DNA from: Prauserella alba
Lineage (GTDB): Bacteria; Actinomycetota; Actinomycetes; Mycobacteriales; Pseudonocardiaceae
Direction: 5' to 3'
Length of the DNA stretch: 64,000 nt
Assembly: GCF_024171735.1 (NCBI RefSeq)
Contig: NZ_JAMTCH010000003.1
Span: forward strand, 1,228,841-1,292,840
Part shown: one piece after another, positions 42,742-51,299 of the stretch
How positions within the stretch are numbered: position 1 is the stretch's first letter
Layout of the letters: the number at the start of each line of letters is the position of its first letter
The notes under the pieces: model-generated
What the model was told of the DNA's origin: nothing
The model's input: only the letters and a program-made list of their open reading frames with translations
Database searches by the model: none
Position numbers and translations under genes: made by a program

Positions 42742-42774
42742 TTCCGCCCGGAACTTACATTCCAGCCGGAATGT
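42742..42774. promoter_or_regulatory. Two inverted-repeat operators in TetR/acyl-CoA dehydrogenase divergon
   Basis: Site 1: TTCC-GCCC-GGAA at 42742-42753. Site 2: ACATTCC-AGCC-GGAATGT at 42757-42774. Centres are 18 bp apart, with the same core and 4-bp spacer. They lie 48 bp from the TetR start and 37 bp from the dehydrogenase start, as expected for autoregulation plus control of the operon. Confidence 0.65.
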
Positions 42775-42811
42775 TTTCCACCCCAGTGCCAGGTGATCAA
42801 GGAGGCCCGCC

Positions 42812-43969
42812 GTGCCGCTGCAACTGCCCAGGAGTCCGTGGCTGACCGAGGAGCTCGACGACTTCCGCGAGATGGCGCGGTCGTTCTGCCAGAAGGAGCT
42901 CACGCCGCATCAGGACCGGTGGATCGAGAACAAGCAGATCGACCGCGAGGTCTGGACCAAGGCCGGCGAGGTGGGGCTGCTGTGCCTGTCCGTTCCCGAG
43001 GAGTACGGCGGCGGGGGTGGCAGCTTCGCGCACGAGACGGTGCTCTACGAGGAGCAGGCCCGCAGCGGTGACAGCGCGTGGGGCGTGTCCGTGCACAACG
43101 GCATCGTGGCCCACTACCTTCTCGCGTACGCGGCGGAGGAACGCAAGCGCGAGTGGCTGCCGAAGCTCGCGAGCGGGGAGTGGATCGGCGCGATCGCCAT
43201 GACCGAGCCGGGCACCGGGTCGGACCTGCAGGGCATCAAGACGCGCGCGGTGCGCGACGGCGACGAGTACGTCATCAACGGCGCGAAGACGTTCATCACC
43301 AACGGCGCGATGGCCGACTTCGTCGTCGTGGCCTGCAAGACCGATCCCGATCCCGATGCCGGGGCCAAGGGGATGTCACTGATCGCCGTCCCGACGTCGG
43401 TGGCGGGTTTCCGCCGCGGACGCGTGCTCGACAAGATCGGGATGAAGGGCCAGGACACGGCCGAGCTGTTCTTCGACGACGTCCGGGTGCCCGCCACCAA
43501 CCTGCTCGGGGACCAGGAGGGGCTGGGCTTCTTCCAGCTGATGCAGCAGTTGCCGCAGGAGCGCCTGCTGATCGCCGTCACCGCGGTCGCGGGCATGGAG
43601 GCGGCGGTGGACCAGACCATTGCCTACACCCACGAGCGTGAGGCGTTCGGCAGGCCGCTGTCGAAGTTCCAGAACACCAAGTTCACCCTCGCCGACGCCG
43701 CCACCGAGGTGGCCGTGTCCCGCGCGTTCCTGGACCAGTGCATCGAACGGCACCTGAAGGGCGAGCTCGACGTGCAGGGCGCCGCGATGGCGAAGCTGTG
43801 GACCACCGAACGGGCCAATCGCGTCATCGACGACTGCGTACAGCTGTTCGGCGGCTACGGCTACATGACGGAGTACCCCGTCGCACGCGCCTGGGCCGAC
43901 ATGCGTATCTCGCGGATCTTCGGCGGGACCAGCGAGATCATGAAGGACATCATCTCCAGGACGCTGTGA
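42812..43969 (+). CDS. Acyl-CoA dehydrogenase
   Basis: 385 aa FAD enzyme that introduces a trans-2 double bond into acyl-CoA. Motifs: WGVSVHNGIVAHYLL, IAMTEPGTGSDLQGI, the flavin-contact VINGAKTFITNG, ERLLIAVTAVAGME, the EAFGRPLSKFQNTKF block, and QLFGGYGYMTEYPVARAWADMRISRIFGGTSEIMK region with the C-terminal catalytic area. GGAGG precedes the GTG at 42812. First gene of an operon with the CoA transferase 28 bp downstream. Confidence 0.94.
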   Translation: MPLQLPRSPWLTEELDDFREMARSFCQKELTPHQDRWIENKQIDREVWTKAGEVGLLCLSVPEEYGGGGGSFAHETVLYEEQARSGDSAWGVSVHNGIVAHYLLAYAAEERKREWLPKLASGEWIGAIAMTEPGTGSDLQGIKTRAVRDGDEYVINGAKTFITNGAMADFVVVACKTDPDPDAGAKGMSLIAVPTSVAGFRRGRVLDKIGMKGQDTAELFFDDVRVPATNLLGDQEGLGFFQLMQQLPQERLLIAVTAVAGMEAAVDQTIAYTHEREAFGRPLSKFQNTKFTLADAATEVAVSRAFLDQCIERHLKGELDVQGAAMAKLWTTERANRVIDDCVQLFGGYGYMTEYPVARAWADMRISRIFGGTSEIMKDIISRTL

Positions 43970-43997
43970 CCCGGCCCGGGGCGGAAAGGTGACATCC

Positions 43998-45140
43998 ATG
44001 AACGCTGGACCTCTCGGCGGCCTGACGGTGATCGAACTGGCGGGCCTCGCGCCGGCCCCGTTCGCGGCCACGATGCTGGCCGACCTCGGCGCGGACGTCG
44101 TGCGCGTGGACAGGGCGAGTCCGGGCGCGGACGTACTCGGCATTCCGAACGACCCGCTCACGCGGAGCCGCCGCACCATCGGCGTCGACACGAAGACGCC
44201 CGGCGGCGTCGAGGTGGTGTTGTCGCTGGCGGAGCAGGCGGACGTGCTCATCGAGGGCTTCCGGCCCGGTGTGGCCGAGCGCATGGGGCTCGGGCCCGAA
44301 CAGGTGCACGCGCGCAACCCACGTCTGGTGTACGGGCGCATCACCGGCTGGGGCCAGGACGGCCCGCTCGCACCGGTGGCAGGCCACGACATCAACTACA
44401 TCGGACTCTCCGGCGCCCTGGCCACCATCGGCAGGGCGGGCGAGAAGCCGGTGGCGCCGGTGAACTACCTCGGCGATTTCGGCGGCGGTGGGCTGTACCT
44501 CGCGATGGGCGTGCTCGCGGCGCTCTACGAACGCATGTCCTCCGGTACGGGGCAGGTCGTCGACGCGTCGATGGTCGACGGGTCGGCGCTGCTGACCACG
44601 CAGCTGTACGGCATGAAGGCGGCCGGTGCGTGGAGTGGCGAGCGGGGTGAGAACCTCCTCGACGGGGGTGCGCCCTTCTACGACACCTACGCCTGCGCCG
44701 ACGGCCGGTACGTGGCCGTCGGTGCGATCGAGATGCGGTTCTGGTCGGCGCTGGTGGAGGTGCTGGAACTGGACGCGGAGTCGTTGCCGCTGCACCTGGA
44801 CCAGTCGCAGTGGCCGAAGCTCAGGGAGATCCTGTCCGAGGCGATCGGGAAGTACACGCGTGACGAGCTGGTCGCGAAGGCCGCGGGCACCGATGCGTGC
44901 CTGACGCCGGTGCTCACACCGGAGGAGGCCGCCGACCATCCGCACAACGTCGCCCGCGGAACGTTCGCCGAGGTCGGCGGGACGGTGCAGCCCGCGCCGG
45001 GGCCGAAGTTCGATCGCACGCCCGCGCCGCAGCCGCAGGCGCCGCATCCCGCGGGGGCCGACACGGCCGAGGTGCTCGGCGAGTTCGGCTACGACGCCGC
45101 CGCCGTCGCCGCGCTGCGGGAGGCCGGCGAGGTCGCGTGA
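43998..45140 (+). CDS. CaiB/BaiF family CoA transferase (alpha-methylacyl-CoA racemase-like)
   Basis: 380 aa. The start LGGLTVIELAGLAPAPFAATMLADLGADVVRV is typical of the alpha-methylacyl-CoA racemase branch. YGRITGWGQDGP and GHDINYIGLSG contain the family's catalytic His/Asp region, with Asp131. The ATG at 43998 has GAAAGG 8 bp upstream; a GTG at 43989 adds three residues. Cotranscribed with the acyl-CoA dehydrogenase, it would epimerise 2-methyl-branched acyl-CoAs so that beta-oxidation can proceed. CoA transfer is the alternative. Confidence 0.92.
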   Translation: MNAGPLGGLTVIELAGLAPAPFAATMLADLGADVVRVDRASPGADVLGIPNDPLTRSRRTIGVDTKTPGGVEVVLSLAEQADVLIEGFRPGVAERMGLGPEQVHARNPRLVYGRITGWGQDGPLAPVAGHDINYIGLSGALATIGRAGEKPVAPVNYLGDFGGGGLYLAMGVLAALYERMSSGTGQVVDASMVDGSALLTTQLYGMKAAGAWSGERGENLLDGGAPFYDTYACADGRYVAVGAIEMRFWSALVEVLELDAESLPLHLDQSQWPKLREILSEAIGKYTRDELVAKAAGTDACLTPVLTPEEAADHPHNVARGTFAEVGGTVQPAPGPKFDRTPAPQPQAPHPAGADTAEVLGEFGYDAAAVAALREAGEVA

Positions 45141-45148
45141 GGCAGTGA

Positions 45149-45180
45149 GCCGCGCCCGCGCCCTGCGGCGCGGGCGCGGT
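45149..45180 (+). terminator. Strong hairpin terminator after CaiB gene
   Basis: 13-bp perfect stem, 45150-45162 with 45167-45179, 4-nt loop CTGC; a G-T pair extends it by one. All G/C. Begins about 9 bp after the stop codon. Confidence 0.75.
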
Positions 45181-45509
45181 GTCAGGTGCGGGCCCACCGT
45201 GCAGCGCGGGCGCAGCCGGATCGCACCGACGGTGGTGACGGCCGCGGCGTGTCGGTCCGCGGCGGCAGGACTCTGCCCCTCTAGGGTGCCACCCGGACGT
45301 GTCACCTGTGGGCGCGTTCCGTAACCGAGTTCCGCCGTTCGTGTGGGAACCGGTCGGGCGGCCCATGGCCCGCTGACGATGATGTTGAATGAGCCGCGTG
45401 AACGCGCCGGCCCACCGGCGTTCATCGGGCCGTCACCGCACCCGGCCCCCGGCGCGGCGGAACGGCGGGAGACCCGACCGGCCGTCGACGTGAAGAATTG
45501 AGTGGAGCG
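45181..45509. other. Intergenic region, about 330 bp
   Basis: Lies between the CaiB terminator and the 55-aa membrane-protein gene. No frame with a ribosome site. TAGGGT near 45282 is a conceivable -10. Nothing else recognised. Confidence 0.4.
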
Positions 45510-45677
45510 ATGTCACCGGGACTCAAGAAATTCCTCATCTTCGGCGTCGTCGCTCTCGTCCTGTTCCTGTTGATCAGCAAACCCACCGAGTCGGCCGACG
45601 CCGTGCAGACCGCCCTGAGCTGGTTGGGAGACGGCGCCCAGGCGCTCGTCACCTTCGTGGAGCGACTCTTTTCCTGA
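45510..45677 (+). CDS. Small single-pass membrane protein, 55 aa
   Basis: MSPGLKKFLIFGVVALVLFL opens with a basic start and one hydrophobic helix (residues 8-24), then ISKPTESADAVQTALSWLGD and an amphipathic C-terminal helix ending FVERLFS. GTGGAG is close to the ATG (short spacing). Composition, helix pattern and a following hairpin support a real gene. No named family. Similar short proteins with one helix and an amphipathic tail occur widely in actinobacteria. Confidence 0.65.
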   Translation: MSPGLKKFLIFGVVALVLFLLISKPTESADAVQTALSWLGDGAQALVTFVERLFS

Positions 45678-45717
45678 CGGTTACGCCGCAGTTTCCACAT
45701 CATGGACATCGCGCCGT

Positions 45718-45742
45718 CCGGTGCCCGAAACCCGGGCACCGG
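45718..45742 (+). terminator. Hairpin terminator after 55-aa gene
   Basis: 10-bp stem, 45718-45727 (CCGGTGCCCG) with 45733-45742, loop AAACC, 40 bp after the stop. Confidence 0.55.
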
Positions 45743-46038
45743 CGAAACGTCGTGACCGCGGAAAGAATGCGATTACACTGCGTGTATCCACCGCGTTTTC
45801 GGGCCGCGGACTGGACCATCCGGGTGGATTCCGGGGTCTAAAGCGCAGGTCACCGAATCTGTCGCCGAGAGGGTCTGGCGTGGAGCCGAGTCGCTCTCCT
45901 ACGGTGCTCACATTGCGTGATCGGGCCGATCCGATGATCGCCCGGCGGCGGTTCGAACAGCGTTGCTCTGGCGAGAACGTTGCTCTCGGGCAGTCTTTCC
46001 GCAAGCGACTCCGATGTGCGTTGCAGAAGGAGGCAGGG
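45743..46038. other. Intergenic region upstream of the 167-aa gene
   Basis: About 300 bp and less G+C-rich than its surroundings. Holds a 13-bp inverted repeat, TACAC-TGC-GTGTA at 45774-45786, possibly an operator or promoter region. An open frame continues into the next gene, but its ribosome site lies only at 46027-46033. Confidence 0.4.
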
Positions 46039-46542
46039 ATGCACGATCCCGGCGTTGACGCGGTCATCCAGCAGTGGACCTCTGAGCGTGAACAGAGCGC
46101 CGAGGAGGTCGAGGCGCACCGCATCGCCACGTCCTGGCTCGCAGAGGCCCCGCAGGCCTCACCGGCGGCCTCGCAGGCCCCCGGGATTCCGGGACAGCGG
46201 GGTGCGGCCGGTGCCGGCGCATGGGCGGCGCTCGACAGCGCCGACACCACGTATCTGGATGCCATGCGGCAGCGGCTGCCCGACGCCCCCGACGAACTCC
46301 TCGTGGCCGCGGCGGGCTGGTGGCAGATGCTCGGCGACGTGCGCGAGGCCGAGGCGTGGTGGGACGCCGGCATCAGCCCGCTGGACCAGCGGGCGCTCGA
46401 CTACCGTGCGGCCGGGCTGAACCCGGACGACCTCGCCAAGTGGCTCGGCCCCCTCACGGTCCTCGAACACCTCCGCCGGGGCAGCGCGCCCGCCTGGTGC
46501 GTGGCACGCCTATCGCGGCAGCGCCGCGACGCCGCGAGCTGA
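46039..46542 (+). CDS. Hypothetical protein, 167 aa
   Basis: AAGGAGG at 46027-46033 places the start at the ATG at 46039. Sequence begins MHDPGVDAVIQQWTSERE; a linker rich in Ala/Gly/Pro is followed by a helical C-terminal domain (YLDAMRQRLPDAPDELLVAAAGWWQMLGDVREAEAWWDAG, then LDYRAAGLNPDDLAKWLG). The last part resembles a degenerate tetratricopeptide or small DNA-binding helical domain, but no family is recognised. Confidence 0.65.
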   Translation: MHDPGVDAVIQQWTSEREQSAEEVEAHRIATSWLAEAPQASPAASQAPGIPGQRGAAGAGAWAALDSADTTYLDAMRQRLPDAPDELLVAAAGWWQMLGDVREAEAWWDAGISPLDQRALDYRAAGLNPDDLAKWLGPLTVLEHLRRGSAPAWCVARLSRQRRDAAS

Positions 46543-46655
46543 CGTCCCCACCGCCGCCTGCGGCCGCCGGGACGCCCGCAGGCGGCGATGTCTCCAGGCT
46601 GTCGTGTCCGGCACGGGATGATCCGTTCGGCGTGCCGTCGTCATCACCGGACGGG

Positions 46656-46667
46656 CGTAACGTTACG
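46656..46667. promoter_or_regulatory. 12-bp palindrome upstream of transglycosylase gene
   Basis: CGTAACGTTACG, a gapless palindrome 54 bp before the transglycosylase start. A plausible operator; regulator unknown. Confidence 0.35.
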
Positions 46668-46720
46668 GTGCCTCCGTTCGTTAGCCCCACGGGTGAATCG
46701 GTGGACGGAAAGGCCAGGCG

Positions 46721-47599
46721 GTGCGCACAGCGGGAACCGGGGACGGTGGGCAGCACCGTGACGGCATGTTGCCGGCATTGCGGCCCGTGGCGGCGCGACT
46801 CGGCCTCGTCCTGCTCGTACTCGCCGTCGGCGCGGGCGGTGTCTGGTTGGCGGCCGGCGCGGCGACGCCGGAGGCGAGTCCGACGACGACCGACGTGCCG
46901 GCGCGTGACATCGAACCGGCGAGCGTGACGCCCGGCTCCGCCGCTCCGGCCGAGCAGGCGTCGGTGGCACCCGACAGGGAGCAGGCCCCGGGGGCGAGCA
47001 GCGGCGGTGGCAGTCGGCGCCCCGTGGATTCACTCGACACCTGGGCCGAACGCACCGCGGCGGCCACCGGCGTGCCCGCCCGCGCACTGCGGGCCTACGG
47101 CCACGCGGAACTCGCGATGCGCGAGCACGCGCCTGCGTGCCGCGTCTCCTGGGCCACGCTGGCCGGTATCGGCCGCGTCGAATCCGACCACGGCCGCTAC
47201 GGCGGCGTCACACTCCAGCAGGACGGCAGGCCCTCGGCCCCGATCATCGGCGTACCCCTCAACGGAAACCCGGGTGTCCGCAGCATCACCGACACCGACG
47301 GTGGCCGGCTCGACGGGGACCGTCGGCACGACCGGGCCGTCGGCCCGATGCAGTTCATCCCGAGCACCTGGATGCGCTACGCCAGTGACGGCAACGGCGA
47401 CGGGCGGGCCGATCCCCAGCAGATCGACGACGCCGCCGTCAGCGCGGCGCGGTACCTGTGCGTGGGCGGCAGGGACATGTCCGGGGCCGACGGCTGGTGG
47501 GCCGGGATCATGTCCTACAACAACTCGGTCGAGTACGCGCAGAAGGTCTTCGGCCTGGCCGACGGCTACGCCGCACAGGCCGCGGGCGCCCGGGGCTGA
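46721..47599 (+). CDS. Lytic murein transglycosylase
   Basis: 292 aa exported peptidoglycan hydrolase. A hydrophobic N-terminal helix (residues 25-47, LGLVLLVLAVGAGGVWLAAG) serves as signal or anchor, then a Thr/Pro/Ala-rich linker. The catalytic domain contains LAGIGRVESDHGRYGG with the catalytic Glu, VGPMQFIPSTWMRYASDGNGDG and the C-terminal AARYLCVGG. Two Cys (ACRVSW and YLCVGG) may form a disulfide. The GTG at 46721 has a weak site; an ATG at 46766 (MLPALRP) is an alternative start. Confidence 0.9.
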   Translation: MRTAGTGDGGQHRDGMLPALRPVAARLGLVLLVLAVGAGGVWLAAGAATPEASPTTTDVPARDIEPASVTPGSAAPAEQASVAPDREQAPGASSGGGSRRPVDSLDTWAERTAAATGVPARALRAYGHAELAMREHAPACRVSWATLAGIGRVESDHGRYGGVTLQQDGRPSAPIIGVPLNGNPGVRSITDTDGGRLDGDRRHDRAVGPMQFIPSTWMRYASDGNGDGRADPQQIDDAAVSAARYLCVGGRDMSGADGWWAGIMSYNNSVEYAQKVFGLADGYAAQAAGARG

Positions 47600-47680
47600 C
47601 CGCCCGGTCTCGCCGTGTGGGGTGCAATCGACCCTGCGCGGTGCGGGGGTGTGTGACCGCGGTCGCGGCCGTGGGAGTGC

Positions 47681-47693
47681 TAGCGTCGGAGGC
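47681..47693 (+). promoter_or_regulatory. -10 element of leaderless membrane-protein gene
   Basis: TAGCGT at 47681-47686, seven bases before the GTG at 47694. Confidence 0.4.
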
Positions 47694-48152
47694 GTGAACC
47701 CCCGCTCCATCACCGGCCGCGCCGTGGGCATCACGCTGCTGTGCGTCGCGGCCATGGTGGTGTGTTCCGGGCTGGCATGGTGGCAGTGGGACCGGTTCTC
47801 CTCGGCGGGCGGAACGTTCCAGAATCTCGGTTACGTCCTGCAATGGCCGCTGTTCGGGCTGTTCCCTGCCTTCATGGTCTGGCGGTGGCGAGTACTCAGC
47901 CGTCGCAGGGCCGGCGAGGACACCGCTGGGCTCGGCGACGAGCGGAGCGGCGCCACGGCTGCGGCCCGCGAGCCGTCCGCTCCGGTGGCCGATTCCCGCG
48001 AACCCGCCCGGTGGCGCGCCCCGAAACCGCGCCGGGCCGACAGCGACGATCGCGGCGAACGCGGCGATCGCGAGGACCCCGCCGACGCCGAACTCGCCGC
48101 GTACAACCGGTACCTGGCCGAACTCAACGCACATGACCAAGAGGTGACGTGA
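47694..48152 (+). CDS. Hypothetical two-helix membrane protein
   Basis: 152 aa. Two hydrophobic helices (GITLLCVAAMVVCSGLAWW; GYVLQWPLFGLFPAFMVW), a charged disordered middle rich in Arg/Asp/Glu, and the C-terminal AELAAYNRYLAELNAHD. The tail resembles a short motif seen in many actinobacterial two-helix proteins next to DUF3817 genes. It starts with GTG and ends 4 bp before the DUF3817 start. Function unknown; cotranscription is likely. Confidence 0.75.
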   Translation: MNPRSITGRAVGITLLCVAAMVVCSGLAWWQWDRFSSAGGTFQNLGYVLQWPLFGLFPAFMVWRWRVLSRRRAGEDTAGLGDERSGATAAAREPSAPVADSREPARWRAPKPRRADSDDRGERGDREDPADAELAAYNRYLAELNAHDQEVT

Positions 48153-48156
48153 CGAC

Positions 48157-48537
48157 ATGGTGACGACCGACCGCGACGCCGACGGCGGGAACGCCGCGGC
48201 ACCGACCGCCGCGGGCGGCCAGGCTCCGGGACCGCTGCGCGGCCCACTGGCCCGGTTCCGCGTCGCCGCCTTCGCCACCGGTATCGGACTGCTGGGGCTG
48301 GTGGCCGTGATGGTGATCCGCTACGGCTTCGACAACGCAGGCCCCTCGGCGGTGTACTCGCCGATCCACGGCGTCGTCTACATGATCTACCTGGTGTTGG
48401 CGGTGGACCTTGCGCTCAAGGCCCGCTGGTCCGTGAAGGGCACGGTCGGCGTGCTGCTGGCCGGATGTGTGCCCCTGCTGTCGTTCTGGGTCGAGCGCAA
48501 GGTCCACCAGCGCGTCACCGCGGGGCAGAAACTCTGA
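48157..48537 (+). CDS. DUF3817 membrane protein
   Basis: 126 aa. The DUF3817 core RFRVAAFATGIGLLGLVAVMV, then HGVVYMIYLVLAVDLALK, and a final hydrophobic stretch with PLLSFWVERKV. Three membrane helices. The family is common in actinobacteria, with no established function. Its last 23 bp overlap the 3' end of the convergent aminopropyltransferase gene, so no intergenic terminator exists between them. Confidence 0.88.
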   Translation: MVTTDRDADGGNAAAPTAAGGQAPGPLRGPLARFRVAAFATGIGLLGLVAVMVIRYGFDNAGPSAVYSPIHGVVYMIYLVLAVDLALKARWSVKGTVGVLLAGCVPLLSFWVERKVHQRVTAGQKL

Positions 48538-49435
48538 CCGACGTCCGCACCGCGTGCGGGGGCACGGTGCCCGCCCGCAGCGCCTCGGCGTCGATCGATG
48601 CGGGGCGATAGCCCGCGCCGTCGCTCGTCACGGCTGCCAGCCGGTCCTGCATGGTGGTCACCGGGTCGCCGAGCCGGTCGAGCCTGCCCGACAGGAACGC
48701 CCACTCGTGCTCGTCGGATCCGTAGTAGACGGCGGTGCCGAACAACTCCGTGAACCGCTGCCACGCTGCCACGAGCGTCCGGTTGCGCCACATCGTGGGG
48801 CAACCGCCCTGGCAGGTCACCACGCCGCCCTCGGTGAGCAGCCGCGCGCATCGGCGCAGGAAGTCGGCCTCGTAGAGGCGGTTGTGCTGGGCCTGCGGGT
48901 CTTCGCTCTCGTCGGGCAGGTCGATCAGCACGACGTCGTAGCGGGTTCCCGCGGACTCGGCAGCGGCCAGGAAGTCGAAGCCGTCGCGGTAGTGCACCCG
49001 CACCGGCCCCTGGTGCGCCTCGGCCGCGGCCAGCTCGTCCTCGGTGTAGCCGTAGGGCAGGTGCCGGGCGGACAGCCGCACGGTCTCGGCGTCGATGTCG
49101 ACGTGGTCCACCGTCGTCGCTCCGTGTGCCAGGGCCATCCCGCTCACCACGCCCTCGCTCGAACCGATGATCAGCACGGAACGGATCTGGTCGGCCAGCA
49201 GCAGCGGTGGCACGGCCAGCGCCTCGTGGTAGACGAGCTGGCTCGCCTCGCTGCTCTGGCGTTCGTCGTCGCAGAACAGGGTGAGGCCGTGGGCGGTGCG
49301 GCCGATCAGGACGTGCTGGAAGGCCGTCGTCGTGTCGACCACCACCTCGTCGACGCGCCAGGTGCGCGTCATGCCGTCGGCGAGCGGTTCGACGATCTCG
49401 GCCCCGGTGGCGGACCCGATGTTGGCGGGGGACAC
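48515..49435 (-). CDS. speE: Spermidine synthase-like aminopropyltransferase
   Basis: 306 aa, Rossmann-like. The SAM-binding loop reads VLIIGSSEGVVSGMAL instead of the usual GGGDGG, with HVDIDAETVRLS as strand 2 and VLIDLPDESEDP in place of DSxDP. The fold is clear, but the donor- and amine-binding loops are divergent, so substrate choice may differ from classical SpeE. EHEWAFLSG near the C-terminus is conserved. Third gene of the decarboxylase-speH-speE operon; only 3 bp separate it from speH. It would move an aminopropyl group from decarboxylated SAM to putrescine or another amine. Confidence 0.82.
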   Translation of the reverse strand: MSPANIGSATGAEIVEPLADGMTRTWRVDEVVVDTTTAFQHVLIGRTAHGLTLFCDDERQSSEASQLVYHEALAVPPLLLADQIRSVLIIGSSEGVVSGMALAHGATTVDHVDIDAETVRLSARHLPYGYTEDELAAAEAHQGPVRVHYRDGFDFLAAAESAGTRYDVVLIDLPDESEDPQAQHNRLYEADFLRRCARLLTEGGVVTCQGGCPTMWRNRTLVAAWQRFTELFGTAVYYGSDEHEWAFLSGRLDRLGDPVTTMQDRLAAVTSDGAGYRPASIDAEALRAGTVPPHAVRTSVRVSAPR

Positions 49436-49438
49436 GCG

Positions 49439-49837
49439 TCATCCTCCTGTCACGGTCGTGTGCCGGGCGGGCTGGCCGCGCCGGACGGTTGACATGGTCA
49501 CCGGACCGCTGCCCAGGGCGTCGCCGAGCAGCTGGACGGCATGAGCGGGGTCGGCGCGGTCGCCGCACGTGAACACGTCCACGAACGCCGCTCCGACCTC
49601 CGGGTACGTATGCACCGACGCGTGGGACTCGGCGAGCATCGCCAGCACGGTCACGCCCTGTGGTTGGAACCGGTGGGCGATGACGTCGCAGACCGTCGCG
49701 CCGGCATCGGTGAGCGTGCGCGCCAGCGCGGCGCGCAGGAACGTCTCGTCGTCGAGCAGCCGTGGGTCGACACCGTCCAGCTCGGCGAGCACGTGCGTTC
49801 CCGAGAACACACCGACGTCGCTGCGGTCAGTCGGCAC
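49439..49837 (-). CDS. speH: S-adenosylmethionine decarboxylase proenzyme
   Basis: 132 aa, prokaryotic class 1B size. It self-cleaves between Glu70 and Ser71 (LAESHASVHTYPE) to make the pyruvoyl group; His76 and the Cys of FTCGDR are the processing and catalytic residues. It yields the aminopropyl donor. The GTG at 49837 has GGGAGG 7 bp upstream and lies inside the last 11 bp of the preceding decarboxylase gene, so translation is probably coupled. Confidence 0.93.
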   Translation of the reverse strand: MPTDRSDVGVFSGTHVLAELDGVDPRLLDDETFLRAALARTLTDAGATVCDVIAHRFQPQGVTVLAMLAESHASVHTYPEVGAAFVDVFTCGDRADPAHAVQLLGDALGSGPVTMSTVRRGQPARHTTVTGG

Positions 49838-51014
49838 CGGTTGGCCTCCCTTCGCGGATGCAGTAGGTACGGAGTGGCGGAATGCCGTTGAACGCCACGG
49901 ACGAGTAACTCGCCGTGTACGCGCCGGCGGCAAGGATGTCGATCCGGTCCCCGGCGCGCAAGGACTCGGGTAGCCGGTACGGCGTCCGCTGATACAGCAC
50001 GTCGTCGCCGTCACACGTGGGGCCCGCCAGGATCACCGGGCCGTCGGGGCCGCCACGCGGGTCGACGGGCTCGACGGGGTAGGTGATCGCCTCGTTCTCG
50101 GTCTCGGCGAGCCCGTTGTAGCGGCCGATGTCGAGGTACACCCAGCGGTGGTCGTCACCGGGGTCCTTGCGGCTGATCAGCACCACCTCGGCGCGGATCA
50201 GACCGGCATCGGCAACGACCGCGCGGCCGGGTTCGACGACCAGTTCCGGCTGCTCGCCGGGGAACCGGGCGCGCAGGGCTCCGGTGATCGCGGCGGCGTA
50301 GTCGGCCGGTTCCGGCGCCGGGCGCCGGTAGCCCGTGGCCAGGCCGCCGCCGATGTTGAGCCTGCGCAGGTGGACGCCGTGGGCGGCCGCCGCGCCGAAC
50401 ACGGAGGCCGCCGTCGCGATCGCGCCGTCCCATGCATGGGGGTCCCGTTGCTGTGAGCCGACGTGCATGCTGACGCCGACCGGGTCCAGCCCCAGCGCGG
50501 CGGCCTCGACGAGAAGGTCCGTGGCGACTGCGGGGCTGCAGCCGAACTTGCGCCCGAACGGTGTCGCCGAGTCCGGCGGGTCGACGAGGAGCCGCACCGA
50601 CACCTGCGCCCCCGGGGCGTGGGCGGCGATGGCGTGGAGATCGCCGTCGGCCTCGCAGGTGTACTCGGTCACGCCGGCGGCATGGGCGCGGGCGATGTCG
50701 GCCGGCTTCTTGACGGTGTTGCCGTAGGACAGCGTGCGGCCGTCGGATCCCGCGGCCAGGCACAGCTCGATCTCGGCCGGACTGGCGACGTCGAACCAGG
50801 CGCCCTCCTCCGCCAGGACGCGCACGACGTCGTGGGCGGGATTGGCCTTGACGGCGTACTGGATGCGGGCCTGCGGGAACGCGGCCGCGAGGGTCCGGTA
50901 CCGCGCGACGACGGTGTCGGTGTCCACGACGAGGCACGGCGTCGGCGGGTCGTGCTCGGCCAGGAACCGGCGCAGCGCCGGGGGCGGTACCGGGATGTGG
51001 TCACGGTGGTTCAC
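49827..51014 (-). CDS. Group IV PLP-dependent decarboxylase, probably ornithine decarboxylase
   Basis: 395 aa alanine-racemase-fold enzyme. PLP lysine Lys56 (YAVKANP), HVGSQQRD, phosphate loop GGGLATGY, EPGRAVVADAG, and the dimer-site Cys-Asp in GPTCDGDDVL. These are the ornithine/lysine decarboxylase signatures; diaminopimelate decarboxylase normally has a different loop. Next to AdoMet decarboxylase and an aminopropyltransferase, ornithine to putrescine is the likely reaction. The GTG at 51014 has no clear ribosome site; an ATG at 51113 would add 33 unconserved-looking residues. Confidence 0.9.
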   Translation of the reverse strand: MNHRDHIPVPPPALRRFLAEHDPPTPCLVVDTDTVVARYRTLAAAFPQARIQYAVKANPAHDVVRVLAEEGAWFDVASPAEIELCLAAGSDGRTLSYGNTVKKPADIARAHAAGVTEYTCEADGDLHAIAAHAPGAQVSVRLLVDPPDSATPFGRKFGCSPAVATDLLVEAAALGLDPVGVSMHVGSQQRDPHAWDGAIATAASVFGAAAAHGVHLRRLNIGGGLATGYRRPAPEPADYAAAITGALRARFPGEQPELVVEPGRAVVADAGLIRAEVVLISRKDPGDDHRWVYLDIGRYNGLAETENEAITYPVEPVDPRGGPDGPVILAGPTCDGDDVLYQRTPYRLPESLRAGDRIDILAAGAYTASYSSVAFNGIPPLRTYCIREGRPTGAD

Positions 51015-51284
51015 GAGGGTGAGATTGGCAGGTCCGGACCCCGGCCGCGGGGCCTGGGCCCGGCCGGTGTGCGGCGTGCAACTTGAGCCTCGGTGCGGGT
51101 GCCGGTTCACCAACCCGGCACGTCACGCGTGAAACTGTCGCCCGCCGCGAATTCCGTGATCGGAGGGTACGGCCGCCCTGTCATTTCTGTCCGCATTGCG
51201 GCAGATGGCATGAAAACCGTGTGCAATTGTGCTCTCCGTTTTCCGTGGAACCGCGAAAGCCGCTGAATCGGGTGACGTGCATCG

Positions 51285-51299
51285 GACTTGACCACGACG
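51285..51299. repeat. Direct repeat copy 1 (GACTTGACCACGACG)
   Basis: An exact 15-bp copy of the sequence at 51571-51585, on the same strand. AGTGATCA follows at 51316-51323, mirrored by AGTAATCA after copy 2. Contains TTGACC, a -35-like hexamer. Confidence 0.6.
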
